From Mixophyes australis (taxonomy: Eukaryota; Chordata; Amphibia; Anura; Limnodynastidae), in contig JAVHZZ010000006.1 of the NCBI GenBank assembly GCA_036250195.1, forward strand, positions 172,840,124-172,904,123: a DNA stretch of 64,000 nucleotides, in the 5' to 3' direction. Positions 1-10,699 of this stretch are shown here, piece after piece. How positions within the stretch are numbered: the stretch's first letter is position 1; each line of letters opens with the position of its first letter. The notes under the pieces were generated by a model. It had not been told where the DNA came from, did no database searches, and saw only the letters and a program-made list of their open reading frames with translations. A program made the translations under genes and the position numbers.

Positions 1-1141
1 CAGCTTATCTTCTCTCTGCTCGGCTGCACATCCTCCCCCTTGTACCTTCTACCATGCTGCTCTCTCTATCTCCTCCTTCCCGCACATCCTCTTCCTGTTA
101 CTCCCCCAGCCAATCAGGGCCTTCATCCTCCTCCTGTCAATCACTCCTGGGCACAAGTTTTCAGGAGCACAATTAACCCCTTGTAGCCCTGCGTTTTAAA
201 AGCGTTTATGCACTCCTCTGTGCTGTTCAACAGGGCTTTGGGGTACCACATCTACTAATATATTTAGGGAAAGGGAGATCTTTTTAACATGAAAATAGTT
301 TTGCATTATTTTTCTCCTGCAAGAAGATGAGGTTTTCTGTAATTTTGTCACTGTTAGTTCCAAGAATAATGTTCTCCCAATCTGAAGTCTGTGAGGCCAG
401 TGTCAGATGGTGCAGTTCTTGACACAATGATTTTTCCTTACTGCTGCAACAGTGTTTGTTGAAACAATCTGCAGGATGAGTGAGAACAACACTTTGCCTT
501 TCACTGACTGTATTCATTTTGTTTTATTTCTGCGAATAGTGCAAGTGAGGTAAAGCACACAGTAATAGCAGAGCAGACAGACAGCGGTCCACATTTGGGG
601 TGATCATTTCTAGCTTCCCAAAATGAAAATGCAAAAGTCATAAATAACAGTCAGTAAGACTGCAAAACATTAAAGGATATTTACTCACAATTTCAATTCC
701 TACTCCCTAACTGATACGATGACTGTTATATGGTTAAAGAAAGCATATGGAATTAACAGATTCTGTTAAGTATTAGGTGTAAATCGTTTCAGAGAAACAT
801 ATGTGATCAGAAAACTTTGCTGGCTGCCTCTCAATGTATGTTGTGACAAATCTGAGTCTAAGAACTAATAAAATAATGTAGGGGGATTCCATATACAACT
901 CACTTTATAAAGCTCAAATGGATGAATGAACACAAATGAATAATGTGTTAAAATTTATTATTAATATATGCTTTATTTTTTTCTTAAAAGCAGCAGGATA
1001 AAAGGCAAATAAAACAGTGATGAAAACAATCAGAAGAACTAATTTCCTGTGTAACTCCCAACTGAATAGATTGGCACCCCTCTATGTCATCCTATTAATG
1101 GGATAGTCTCTTCAATAACATAATAGAATGTAAAGCTTTAG
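1..1141. other. Intergenic DNA, no gene seen
   Basis: No ORF here resembles a known protein. The first 150 bases are pyrimidine-rich on the + strand with many CTCC and TCCTCC runs. The rest is AT-rich and unstructured. It could be intergenic or intronic; nothing in the window distinguishes the two. Confidence 0.5.
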
Positions 1142-1312
1142 GGTATATTTACTAAACTGCGGGTTTGAAAAAGTGGAGATGTTGCCTATAGCAACCAATC
1201 AGATTCTAGCTGTCATTTTGTAGAATGTACTAAATAAGCAATAACTAGAATCTGATTGGTTGCTATAGGCAAAATCTCCACTTTTTCAAACCTGCAGTTT
1301 AGCAAATATACC
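1142..1312. mobile_element. Palindromic MITE, copy 1
   Basis: The two halves are near-perfect reverse complements, each about 75 bases: the left arm starts GGTATATTTACTAAACTGCG and the right arm ends AGTTTAGCAAATATACC. The arms include TTGCCTATAGCAACCAATCA. A close relative lies at 16583-16757. It has no coding capacity and would fold into one long hairpin. The mobilising superfamily is not clear, because I could not define a target duplication for this copy. Confidence 0.8.
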
Positions 1313-2079
1313 ACTTCATCTTAACAGAGTTCTCAACAATGCTGCATCTCATAATACCATCTGCCTCATCTCTAAATACTCAGCCCAAATTTAACCTTTG
1401 CTCAGGACCCTTTCTCGTCCTCACACTTTCAACACTTCTTTGGTGCTGTACTTATCATGATGCTCTTTCTTCCTCAAGATACCTGACATCCAGCGAGATA
1501 TTTATTAAAGATTCTGCCTCAGAAAACAAGTGCAAATAATGCTATGCATAACATGCAACATATTATATAATTTATGATACATAATTTTTTTCCTCTTTTA
1601 CAACTGATGTTACATTTTTTAAAGGGAGTTTGGCTTGATTGAGACTTTTTCGAGCTGAATTTGCAATATATTTATCAAAAAATGCAACATTTCTCAGACA
1701 TTTCTGCAACATTTTGGAACCACAAAAAAAGGTCCACAATTAACACAAGTATAGAATTTAGAGCAATCTATATAGATTTCAATTGCAAAGTGGTTGGGTA
1801 AGTGTTGCTGGACTAGCTGGGTTTGTTTCCCCCTGACACATAATTAGCTGCATTTTATAGTATATATTGAAATGTTTGAGTATTGGTAAGAACACTTAAC
1901 ACAAGTAATGTTTTAACATTCTATTTACTGCTACACTAATTCATTTGCTGAAGAGGATTACAAGTGCCCAGATATTCCCATTTCTAGCACAATGCACAAA
2001 CATTTCACTAAACTCATTATAACCTTGCAATAAGTGTTACTCTCTCAGTGTACTTTGGACTACAGATGCCATTTATAAT
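1313..2079. other. Intergenic DNA, no gene seen
   Basis: AT-rich sequence. The 66-codon ORF at 1339-1539 has no recognisable domain and lies in a low-complexity context, so I do not call it a gene. Confidence 0.5.
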
Positions 2080-2339
2080 TAGAGATGGTCACTGACCCCC
2101 GTGTTTTGGTTTTGGATTCGGTTTTGGATCTGGATTACCGTCATGTTTTGGTTTTGCAAAACCGCCATTGCGTGTTTTGGTTTTGGTTTTGTTTGGTTTT
2201 GTTTTGCTATTTTGTTGGAAAATCAATGTTTTTGGGCCTAAAATAACCCAATTTAGTGCACCAACTGTTTCATAGATAAGTAATCTAATTGTAGAGGTAA
2301 TAAATCATCCAAAAAACAGTTTAATTCCTGGTAGGTAGG

Positions 2340-2710
2340 CCTTCATTTATTCTACACACAAAACAGATTGTCTTCCTCTTCATCTATGCATATTGGCAAT
2401 GCAGCCATCGTCTTTGGATGTATATTACACCCTACACTTATAGTTCAATATGTAAAAAAATGGAAAAAGGCAGTTTGCTTTCTGTCTCTATAGGCCCCCC
2501 TCCACTTGTTGAAAAAAACAAAAAATTCATCCGTTATAGACTGTACAATATTAATTGAAATGGACAAAGCCAGTTTGGTTTCTGGCTCTCTAGGCCCCCC
2601 TCCAGTTGTCGAAAATACAAAAAAATTCAGCCGTTATAGACTGTACAATATTAATTGAAATGGACAAAGCCAGTTTGGGGTCACTCTGTCTATGACACCC
2701 TACCCTTAAG
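2340..2710 (-). repeat. 3' subterminal repeats of A0
   Basis: These are reverse-strand copies of the approximately 100-bp unit that forms the large 3' array of A1. Recognisable pieces are AGGCCCCCCTCCA and TATAGACTGTACAATATTAA. About two to three diverged units are left, compared with about ten in A1. Confidence 0.75.
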
Positions 2711-2809
2711 GATAAATTGCCTAAACAGCAGCCTTTCAAGAGGGTACGTGATATGGAAATTCCCACAAGTTCCTTTCCTCTTTGGGGGTAGATTGCATCC
2801 TACACTTAC

Positions 2810-4636
2810 ATAGAAAGTTTTAAAAAGATGTCATCGTCATCATCTTCAGCTTCATCCTCACCCTCATCAGTGTGTACGTCATCATCACAGACTATCAATT
2901 CATCGCCGCTTGAATCCGCCATAGAGAACAGTCAGTGCTTGGATGTCTTGGATGGTGAAGGCCTTCCTCGTGGAAGATGTAGTTCATTTTTATAAACATC
3001 ATTTTCTCCACATTTTTTGGAAGTAACCTTCTACGGCGATCACTGACTAAGTTCCCTGCTGTGCTGAACACTCGTTCAGAGTACACACTGGAGGGTATGC
3101 AGCTTAAGTATTGCAAAGCAAGTTTGTACATGGATTTCCAAATGGCCTGCTTTTCTTCCCAGTAAGGAAAGCGACTGTCTGACATTTCCATATCAACTAC
3201 CTCTTGAAAGTAATCCTCCACCATCCTTTGCATGTTTATACTCGTATTGGATGGAGTTATGGCCAAAATGACACATTTTTTTGAAAAATCTCTCAAACCA
3301 GCCCAGATGTTAAATTGTTCTGGTCTGCCCCCTGCATCTTCCCTGCTTCTTTTGGGGAAATTTAATTTTTTACGAGCAGCAGCAGCTTGAGAAAGTGAAG
3401 GAGGACACATCGTCAAGCCGAGGCCCAGTTCAGCGGCCAACTTGCTGAGCAATAGCTCTTTGCAAAAGTTCACATCTCGCTCATTTACAAGTAAAGACTC
3501 AATGTAGGTTTTAAACCTTGGATCAAGCACAGTGGCCAAAACGTACTGATCCGAGTTCAAGATCTTAATAACGCGAGGATCATTGTGAAGCGAATTAAGT
3601 ACTCGATCGACGGGCCACCGAAAGCATCTCCTGCACCTCACGGTTATTTCGTAGGAAGCTCTGCACCACCAAGTTGATGGTGTGAGCAAAACAGGGAATG
3701 TGTTGGAAATCACCCAGCTGTAATGCTCGCACTGTATTGTTGGCGTTATCAGAAATTGCATACCCTGGGGAGAGTCCAAGTGGTATAAGCCATGTATCAA
3801 TCACATCTCTCAGTTTGCGTAACAAATTGTCAGCTGTATGCCTGTTAGTGAAGTCGGTGATACAAAGAGTGGCCTGCCTGTGACAAATGTTACGTATTGG
3901 TGTACATGCTGCTGCTGTTCCTGCTGGTGAAGGTGAATGACCAACCCAGTGGGCTGTCACAGTCATATAGTCTTTGGTTTGGCCACTTCCACTTGTCCAC
4001 ATATCTGTGGTCAAGTGGACAGTGGGCAGAATGGCATTTTTCAGCGCAATCTCTACATTTTTACACACTTTTTAGTATAGTTGTGGAATTGCTTTACGGG
4101 AGAAATGGTGTCGCGATGTAATTCTGTAATGCGGACACAAAATCTCAATTAACTGTGAAAAACCAGCTGCGTTTATTATTGGAGATTGGACGCAGATCTA
4201 ACACTAACATTGCAGCCATGGCGTCTGTGATTCGCTTGGCGACTGGGTGACTGCTGTCATATTTGCTTCCCCTCGCAAATGATTGTTTCACAGTTAATTG
4301 CTGAAATGTAGGACTGCTCATTTTCTTGACCTGCCTCTGGGAGGACGATTCACCCCAGCAGCAGCAACAGTAGCAGCAGTGGGACTAACGCTTTCTTCAG
4401 AGGAATCAATAATAGTGCAGGAGTCATCCAGCCTTAAGTGGGATGCCGGGTTAACTCCGAGCGCTACTGAGGATATTGATGAGGATGGTGTGGTGGGTGT
4501 ATTTTGTAGCCGTCGGGATGTCGGTGAGCAGAGGGTCTTAGCTGATGATGGAGTGCTTGTAATTTTTTGGTAAGAACTTTCAGCTTTTCCCAACACTTTG
4601 CCATGAACTCTCGTTAAATGGCGTAACATAGACGAG
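2810..4636 (-). pseudogene. hAT transposase pseudogene of A0
   Basis: Translated pieces at 2895-3800, 3595-4068 and 4318-4636 on the minus strand match the intact A1 transposase in order. They include the first catalytic-Asp block (LTTDMWTSGSGQTKDY), the second Asp block (GYAISDNANN) and the C-terminal SERVFSTAGNLVSDRRRR block. The codons for MLSVAR are fused directly to those for the VDQVLNS region near 3610, which removes about 410 bp of the A1 reading frame, including the conserved Arg-Trp motif. The pieces lie in different frames. The gene is cut in its BED zinc-finger codons by D1. It cannot make an active protein. Shadow ORFs at 4580-4837 read across the D1 junction and are not genes. 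Confidence 0.9.
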
Positions 4637-4644
4637 GTTCCAAG
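4637..4644. repeat. Left target-site duplication of D1
   Basis: GTTCCAAG here is repeated exactly at 10657-10664, immediately outside the two D1 termini. Removing D1 and one copy restores the A-family coding sequence for the BED finger. The 8-bp length is the hAT signature. Confidence 0.95.
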
Positions 4645-4802
4645 TAGAGATGAGCGCACTCGGATTTCCTGAATCCGAGCCCACCCAAACGTTGCCGATC
4701 CGAGTCGGATCCGAGACAGATCCGGGTATTGGCGCCAAATGGAAACTTGAAACTCGAGGCTCGGAGTCATAATCCCGCTGTCGGATCTCGCGATACTCGG
4801 AA

Positions 4803-4812
4803 CCTATAAATT
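4803..4812 (+). promoter_or_regulatory. TATA-like box of D1
   Basis: CCTATAAATT lies about 160 bases inside the 5' terminus, ahead of the repeat leader and the N-terminal coding fragment. Equivalent TATA-like boxes sit at a similar distance in A1, A2, C0 and D2. The promoter role is inferred from position and conservation. Confidence 0.5.
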
Positions 4813-4869
4813 CCCCGCTAGTCGCCGCCATCTTCACTCGGGCATTGTTCAGGGTAGAGGGAGGGTGTG

Positions 4870-5760
4870 TTAGGTGGTCCTCTGTCCTGGTAGATCTCGT
4901 GCTGTGCTGTTTACTTCTGTGCTGTGCTGTTTAGTTCTGTGCTGTGCTGTGCTGTGTTCTGCAGTATCAGTCCAGTGGTGCTGTGTGCTGTGCTCTGTCA
5001 ATTTTGAGTTCAGTGGTGCAGCTGGGTCCTGTGCTGTGTCCTGTTCAGTCCAGTGGTCCTGTGTCCTGTGCTCTGTGCTTCTAAGGGCATAGTTCTTATT
5101 TCCCCAATATTCCCAAGTGTTTAAAAAATTTAAAAAAAGTTATAAAAAAAAATACAAAAAACGAATTAAAAAAGTTTTTAAGTACAACAAAATTTGCAAA
5201 ACCAATCCTGCAGTATAAGCCCATTGGTACTGCAATATTACCAAGTTCACACATTCAGCATTAAAAGTCGAGTGGTACTGCAATATTACAAAGTTCACAC
5301 ATTCAGCAGTATCAGTCCAGTGGTGTTGTGTGCTGTGCTCTGTCAATTTTGAGTTCAGTGGTGCTGCTGGGTCCTGTGCTGTGTCCTGTTCAGTCCAGTG
5401 GTGCTGTGTCCTGTGCTCTGTGCTTCTAAGGGCATAGTTATTTCCCCATTATTCCCAAGTTTTTAACAAATAAAAAAAAAGTTATCAAAAAAAAAAATTA
5501 TAACCAAATTTGCAAAAACAATCCAGCAGTATATGTCCATTGGTACTGCAATATTACCAAGTTCACTGATTCAGCAGTATAAGTCCAGTGGTACTGCTAT
5601 TACAAAGTTCACTGATTCAGCAGTATAAGTCCAGTGGTACTGCTATTACAAAGTTCACTGATTCAGCAGTGTATAAGTCCAGTGGTACTGCTATTACAAA
5701 GTTCACTGATTCAGCAGTATAAGTCCAGTGCTACTCTCCTGTGCCGCATATAATTTTTAA
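4870..5760 (+). repeat. 5' leader tandem repeats of D1
   Basis: Two repeat types are seen. Units containing GTCCAGTGGT, GTCCTGTGCTCTGTGCTTCT and CTAAGGGCATAGTTATTTCC occur near 4970-5100 and 5300-5470. A block of about 46 bp containing GTATAAGTCCAGTGGTACTG and TACAAAGTTCACTGATTCAG occurs about four times from 5560 to 5720. D2 has the same leader in reverse (39790-40620). The small ORFs inside are repeat artefacts. Confidence 0.8.
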
Positions 5761-5813
5761 AGGCTTTGCCGAGTGTGTGTGGCTTAGGGGTACGCTCTCT
5801 TGTGCTACATATA

Positions 5814-6526
5814 ATGGAAAACCAAAATTTGGAGGATAAAGTAGGGAAAGATCAAGACCCACTTCCTCCTAATGCTGAAGCTGCTGCCACTAGTCATGAC
5901 ATAGACGATGAAATGCCATCAACGTCGCCTGGCAAGCCCGATGCCCAATCTCCTAGTACAGGGCATGTAAAATCCAAAAAGCCCAAGTTCTCAAAAAATA
6001 GCAAAAAGAGAAACTTAAAATCATCTAAGGAGAAACGTAAAGTTGGCAATATGCCATTTACGACACGTAGTGGAAAGGAACGGCTTAGGCCCTGGCCCGT
6101 GTTCATGACTAGTGGTCCAGCTTCACCCAAGGATCTAAGCCCTCCTCCTCCCCCCCTACAAAAAATTTAAGAGAGTTATGCTGTCAGCAACAACAACAAA
6201 ACAGCAAAGAACTCTGCCTTCTAAACAGATGACATCACAAATCCCCAAGGCGAGTCCAAGGGTGTTGTTGGTTGTGAACCCTGCCCTTTCCATCACTGTA
6301 CGGGAAGAGGTGACTCCATCCAGCATTTGCAGCACGCCCTCTGCATATGCTGGAAGGATCACCCACAGTCCAGTTACAGATTTGGCTAATGAAGGTGTGA
6401 ATGTTGTACACCAGGAGGAGGATATTGATGTAGCTGGCGCTGAGGAGGATGTTGATGATTATGATGCAGACAGATACCAAATTGCCTTTCTCAATTTCTA
6501 TTTATATTCTAGATTATATAACGGCT
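5814..6526 (+). pseudogene. N-terminal hAT transposase fragment of D1
   Basis: The reading frame starts at ATG 5814 (MENQNLEDKVGKDQDP), at the place corresponding to MDSKQS of A1. A lysine-rich stretch is followed by MPFTTRSGKERLRPWP, the conserved N-terminal motif of all three families. The frame shifts in a C-rich tract near 6150-6165 and continues from 6178 in another frame, through an acidic region (EEDVDDYDADRYQ). It ends at 6526 after running into former 3' non-coding sequence at a large internal deletion. The BED finger and both catalytic Asp residues are gone. A short lysine-rich protein is conceivable from ATG 5814, but I see no sign that it is functional. Confidence 0.8.
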
Positions 6527-6730
6527 GAATAGTTTTCTATTTTACTCCTAGTGGAGAGGGGATCTGATGCAGACAGATACCAAACTGCCTTTGTCCATTT
6601 CTTTGTATATTTGAATTTCTAGTTCTATAGTCTATGCAGGATGCTTTATTTATATTCAACCACAAGTGTAGGGCGGGGGGGGGGGGGCATAGATAGCCAC
6701 CAAAGTAACGTGGTCCATTTAATTTCACTT
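6527..6730 (+). other. Deletion-junction spacer of D1 with G-run
   Basis: Former 3'-type sequence, including CAGATACCAAACTGCCTTTG and CAACCACAAGTGTAGGGC, followed by a run of more than a dozen G at about 6673-6687. D2 has the same segment with a C-run at 36275-36291. There is no coding potential. Confidence 0.6.
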
Positions 6731-7372
6731 TGTCAGGCGCCGTTCCGCACGGCCGCCTGTCTGCTGACAGCGCGTCTGGTTGCATAGCAACCAGACGCAT
6801 CACTTCCGGATCCCTCTGCCGTCCGACCTCTGGGTGTGATGACGCGCCCCGTTGCTAGGCAACGGGACGCTATGAAGGATTCCCGGCGGCAGGTATGACA
6901 GCGCTGCAGCGCTGATTCTGATTGGGTTACCACAGTATTTAAACCTCTTCCTGCCCTCTCACCAGTGCCAGAGTATCAGGTCGTCCTGCCTCCAGCGTTT
7001 GTGTATACCAGTTGCTGTATTCGTTCCTGACTATCCTCGTGCTGCTTGTGACCTTTTGACCCGGACCGTTTGACCACCCCTATTTGGATTCTGCCTTGTA
7101 CTGTTCTCCCTGAAAGTTACCGACCCGGCTTGCCTCACCATTCTTCTGGATTTCCCTTTGTACCTCTTCTACCTGAACGTTGCTGACCCGGCCTGTCTGA
7201 CACCTCCTTGTATCTCGCTGTGGACTCTAGGAAGGACCGCGACCTGCGTGTCCCTGCAGCGGAGTCCATATTTCCTTGCGGGGGTTCCTGGTGAATACCA
7301 GGGGCACATTAGACTCCGCGCCTTCCTCTGAGTTGCGCCAACAACAGCAGGTACCCACTATCAGTCGTGACA
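6731..7372 (+). mobile_element. Solo LTR, Gypsy-like, 642 bp
   Basis: It begins TGTCAGGCGCC and ends GTCGTGACA, with a perfect 5-bp duplication CACTT at 6726-6730 and 7373-7377. D2 supplies the empty site near 36228-36252, where the flanks are continuous with a single CACTT. A TATA-like TATTTAAACC lies near 6937. The segment near the 3' end contains GGACCGCGACCTGCG and a short hairpin, shared with the three other solo LTRs here. There is no internal retroelement sequence, so this is a product of LTR-LTR recombination. The Gypsy assignment rests on TG...CA ends and 5-bp duplications and is not proven. Confidence 0.88.
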
Positions 7373-7477
7373 CACTTTCTAGCTCCACAGTCTGTGCAGC
7401 CTGCTTTTTTTATCTTCAAAGTATTTACAAGCCTTGCAATCTAAATTAACTAGAGGTAGTGACGTGGTAGAACTCCA

Positions 7478-7814
7478 AAAGGCAGTTTGGAAGCCCCTGT
7501 ACAAACTGGCTCTATTTTAACTGAGTTGTCCCCCCTCCAGTGTGTACTCAGAAAGAGTTTTTAGTGCAGCGGGGAACCTGGTCAGTGAGCGGCGAAGGAG
7601 GTTGCTTCCTCACAACGTTGAAAAAATGATGTTTATAAAAATGAATAATCAATTCCTCAATGAAGTACAGCACTGCCCTCCAGATAGTACAGAGGGACCT
7701 GTGGTTGTGGAGTCCAGCGGGGACGAATTGATAATGTGTGAGGAGGAGGAAGTACACACTGTAGGGGGAGAGGAATCAGAGGTTGAGGATGAGGACGACA
7801 TCTTTCCTCAGTAG
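7478..7814 (+). pseudogene. C-terminal hAT dimerisation fragment of D1
   Basis: The translation from about 7478 aligns with the C-terminus of A1: KPLYKLAL, then SCPPSSVYSERVFS (approximately), NLVSERRRRLLPHNVEKMMF, then an acidic tail ending at 7814. The glutamate of the SER motif, the third catalytic residue in hAT enzymes, is present. A stop interrupts the block near 7516 before the SCPPSS codons. The two catalytic Asp residues lie in the deleted region, so this cannot work as a transposase. A dimerisation-only peptide from the ATG at 7542 could exist, but that is speculation. Confidence 0.85.
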
Positions 7815-7875
7815 AGCCTGTTTAGTTTGTAGTTGTACAGGGAGAGATGAATTGTTATTTTGGTGTGGGGGCCCA

Positions 7876-7939
7876 AACAAACCAATCATTTCAGCCACAG
7901 TTGTTTGGTAGGCCCTGTCGCTGAAATGATTGGTTTGTT
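7876..7939 (+). other. Conserved 3'UTR hairpin of D1
   Basis: The arm 7876-7894 (AACAAACCAATCATTTCAG) is the perfect reverse complement of 7921-7939, giving a 19-bp stem with a 26-base loop about 60 bases after the stop codon. D2 keeps it perfectly at 35675-35738. Family C has the equivalent stem at 45466-45523 with two compensated pair changes. The function is unknown. Confidence 0.9.
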
Positions 7940-8207
7940 AAAGTGTGCATGTCCTATTTCAACAACATATGGGTGGGTGGGAGGGCCCAAGGACAATTCC
8001 ATCTTGCAACTATTTATTTGGCATTATGTGACCATTCAACAGTCGTTTGCCATGTTCAAAAAGTAAAAGAAAATGTCAACAAATTCAAAAAATTTAATCA
8101 AAAGTTAAATGCCCTGTCATTATTTTAAACAAGAGGGTTTGACGTGCTAGAATTAGTGTAGTGTTAATATGTTATAAACACTACACTTGGAACATGGAGG
8201 AGGTATT

Positions 8208-8623
8208 GTGGCCCCGGTATCCAATTTAGTACTGGGGCCACCCCACTACGCAGTCCAGATTCTTGTTTGATGGAATTCTGACCAGTTGAGGGTGTAACTA
8301 TTTATTATATTGTGGCCCCGGTATCAAAGTTAGTACCGGGGCCACCCCACTACGCAGGCCAGATACTTGTTTGGTGGAATTCTGACCAGTTGAGGGTGTA
8401 ACTATTTATTATATTGTGGCCCCGGTATCAAAGTTAGTACCGGGGCCACCCCACTACGCAGTCCAGATACTTGTTTGGAGGAATTCTGACCAGTTGAGGG
8501 TGTAACTATTTATTATATTGTGGCCCCGGTATCAAAGTTAGTACCGGGACCACCCCACTACACAGTCCAGATTTTTTTGGGGGGAAATTCAGAGCCGTGG
8601 AGAGTTTTTTATTAATTATATTG
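8208..8623 (+). repeat. Four 104-bp units, each with a GC-rich hairpin
   Basis: Units start at 8208, 8312, 8416 and 8520, exactly 104 bases apart. Each contains GTGGCCCCGGTA, a 10-base spacer and TACCGGGGCCAC, a 12-bp perfect stem in the middle units. The first unit (ACTGGGGCC) and the last (ACCGGGACC) each have one arm change. D2 has the same repeats between 34715 and 35420. They lie upstream of the minisatellite in the 3' subterminal zone. Confidence 0.92.
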
Positions 8624-10335
8624 TGGTGACCACTCCTCTACGCAGTCCAGATACATTTTTTGGTGCGATTCATACCAGTTGATGGTTTTCTTATTATATA
8701 TATTGTGGTGACCACTCCTCTACGCAGTCCAGGTACCTTATTCGGTGCGATTCAGACCAGTTGATGGTTTTCTTATTATATTGTGGTGACCACTCCTCTA
8801 CGCAGTCCAGATACATTTTTTGGTGCGATTCATATCAGTTGATGGTTTTCTTATTATATATATTGTGGTGACCACTCCTCTACGCAGTCCAGGTACATTA
8901 TTCGGTGCGATTCAGACCAGTTGATGGTTTTCTTATTATATTGTGGTGACCCACTCCTCTACGCAGTCCAGATACATTTATTGGTGCGAATGATACAAGT
9001 TCAGGGTTTTTAATTTATATTGTGGTGACCACTCCTCTATGCAGTCCAGGTACATTATTCGGTGCGATTCATACCAGTTGATGGTTTTCTTATTATATTG
9101 TGGTGACCCACTCCTCTACGCAGTCCAGATACATTTATTGGTGCGAATGATACAAGTTCAGGGTTTTTAATTTATATTGTGGTGAGTGACCACTCCTCTA
9201 CGCAGTCCAGGCACATTTTTTGGTGCGATTCATACCAGTTGATGGTTTTCTTATTATATATATTGTGGTAACCACTCCTCTACGCAGTCCAGATACATTT
9301 ATTGGTGCGTGCGAATCATACAAGTTCAGGGTTTTTAATTTATATTGTGGCGACCACTCCTCTACGCAGTCCAGGTACATTATTCGGTGCGATTCATACC
9401 AGTTGATGGTTTTCTTATTATATTGTGGTGACCCACTCCTCTACGCAGTCCAGATACATTTATTGGTGCGTGCGAATCATACAAGTTCAGGGTTTTTAAT
9501 TTATATTGTGGTGACCACTCCTCTACGCAGTCCAGGTACATTATTCGGTGCGATTCATACCAGTTGATGGTTTTCTTATTATATTGTGGTGACCCACTCC
9601 TCTACGCAGTCCAGATACATTTATTGGTGCGAATGATACAAGTTCAGGGTTTTTAATTTATATTGTGGTGAGTGACCACTCCTCTACGCAGTCCAGGTAC
9701 ATTTTTTGGTGCGATTCATACCAGTTGATGGATTTCTTATTATATATATTGTGGTGACCACTCCTCTACGCAGTCCAGATACATTTATTGGTGCGTGCGA
9801 ATCATACAAGTTCAGGGTTTTTAATTTATATTGTGGTGACCACTCCTCTACGCAGTCCAGGTACATTATTCAGTGCGATTCATACCAGTTGATGGTTTTC
9901 TTATTATATTGTGGTGACCCACTCCTCTACGCAGTCCAGATACATTTATTGGTGCGTGCGAATCATACAAGTTCAGGGTTTTTAATTTATATTGTGGTGA
10001 CCACTCCTCTACGCAGTCCAGGTACATTATTCGGTGCGATTCATACCAGTTGATGGTTTTCTTATTATATTGTGGTGACCCACTCCTCTACGCAGTCCAG
10101 ATACATTTATTGGTGCGTGCGAATCATACAAGTTCAGGGTTTTAAATTTATATTGTGGTGACCACTCCTCTACGCAGTCCAGGTACATTATTCGGTGCAA
10201 TTCATACCAGTTGATGGTTTTTAAATTATATTGTGGTGACCCACTCCTCTATGCAGTCCAGATACATTTTTTTGGTGCGATTAAGACCAGTTGATGGTTT
10301 TCTTATTATATTGTGGGGACCACTCCACTACGCAG
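8624..10335 (+). repeat. 3' subterminal minisatellite of D1, about 80-bp units
   Basis: About 21 units contain CTCCTCTACGCAGTCCAG. Two alternating variants, one with TACAAGTTCAGGGTTTTTAA and one with ACCAGTTGATGGTTTTCTTA, give an approximately 163-bp dimer in the right half. ORFs such as 9220-9567 and 9706-10053 arise only from this periodicity. D2 has about nine units of the same repeat (33885-34680), so array length differs between copies. Confidence 0.92.
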
Positions 10336-10656
10336 TCCAGAAAGATACCTCGTTGCAACGTTTTGGACTAATAACTATATTGTGAGGTGTTCAGAATACA
10401 CTGTAAATTAGTGCAAATGCTTGTTATTGAATGTTATTGAGGTTAATAATAGCGTAGGAGTGAAAATAAGCCCAAAAACTTGATTTTTGAACTTTTTATG
10501 CTTTTTTCAAAAAAAAATCCGAATCCAAAACCTTAAATTCGAACCAAAACCTTTCGGCAGGTGTTTTGCAAAACAAATCCGAACCCAAAACATCGCGAAA
10601 ATCCAAATCCAAAACACAAAACACGAGACACCAAAAGTCGCCGGTGCACATCCCTA

Positions 10657-10664
10657 GTTCCAAG
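10657..10664. repeat. Right target-site duplication of D1
   Basis: GTTCCAAG, identical to 4637-4644. Confidence 0.95.
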
Positions 10665-10699
10665 ATGGTTAAGGTCCCTCCCTCGACTGACTGTTTGCC

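Larger units (their letters stand above)
4645..10656 (+). mobile_element. hAT element D1, non-autonomous, 6.0 kb
   Basis: The left terminus is TAGAGATGAGCGCACTCGG and the right terminus is the complement of TAGGGATGTGCACCGG. Perfect 8-bp duplications of GTTCCAAG flank it. In order it holds a TATA-like box, a 5' tandem-repeat leader, an N-terminal transposase fragment, a solo LTR, a C-terminal transposase fragment, a 3' hairpin, four GC-rich hairpin repeats and a 1.7-kb minisatellite. The whole catalytic core between the N- and C-terminal fragments is missing, so it depends on another transposase. D2 at 33576-40844 is the same family in the opposite orientation and has the same deletion. Confidence 0.95.

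Noticed and set aside
4298..4573. 91-codon + strand ORF overlapping A0
   Set aside because: It is antisense to the transposase pseudogene, and similar antisense ORFs appear in every copy of that sequence.
9220..10053. Two near-identical 115-codon ORFs
   Set aside because: They are read-through of the family D minisatellite; the duplication is from the repeat and not from a gene pair.
8208..10335. Regular repeats with spacers as a CRISPR array
   Set aside because: Units are directly adjacent, with no unique spacers, they lie inside a transposon end, and the window is eukaryotic.
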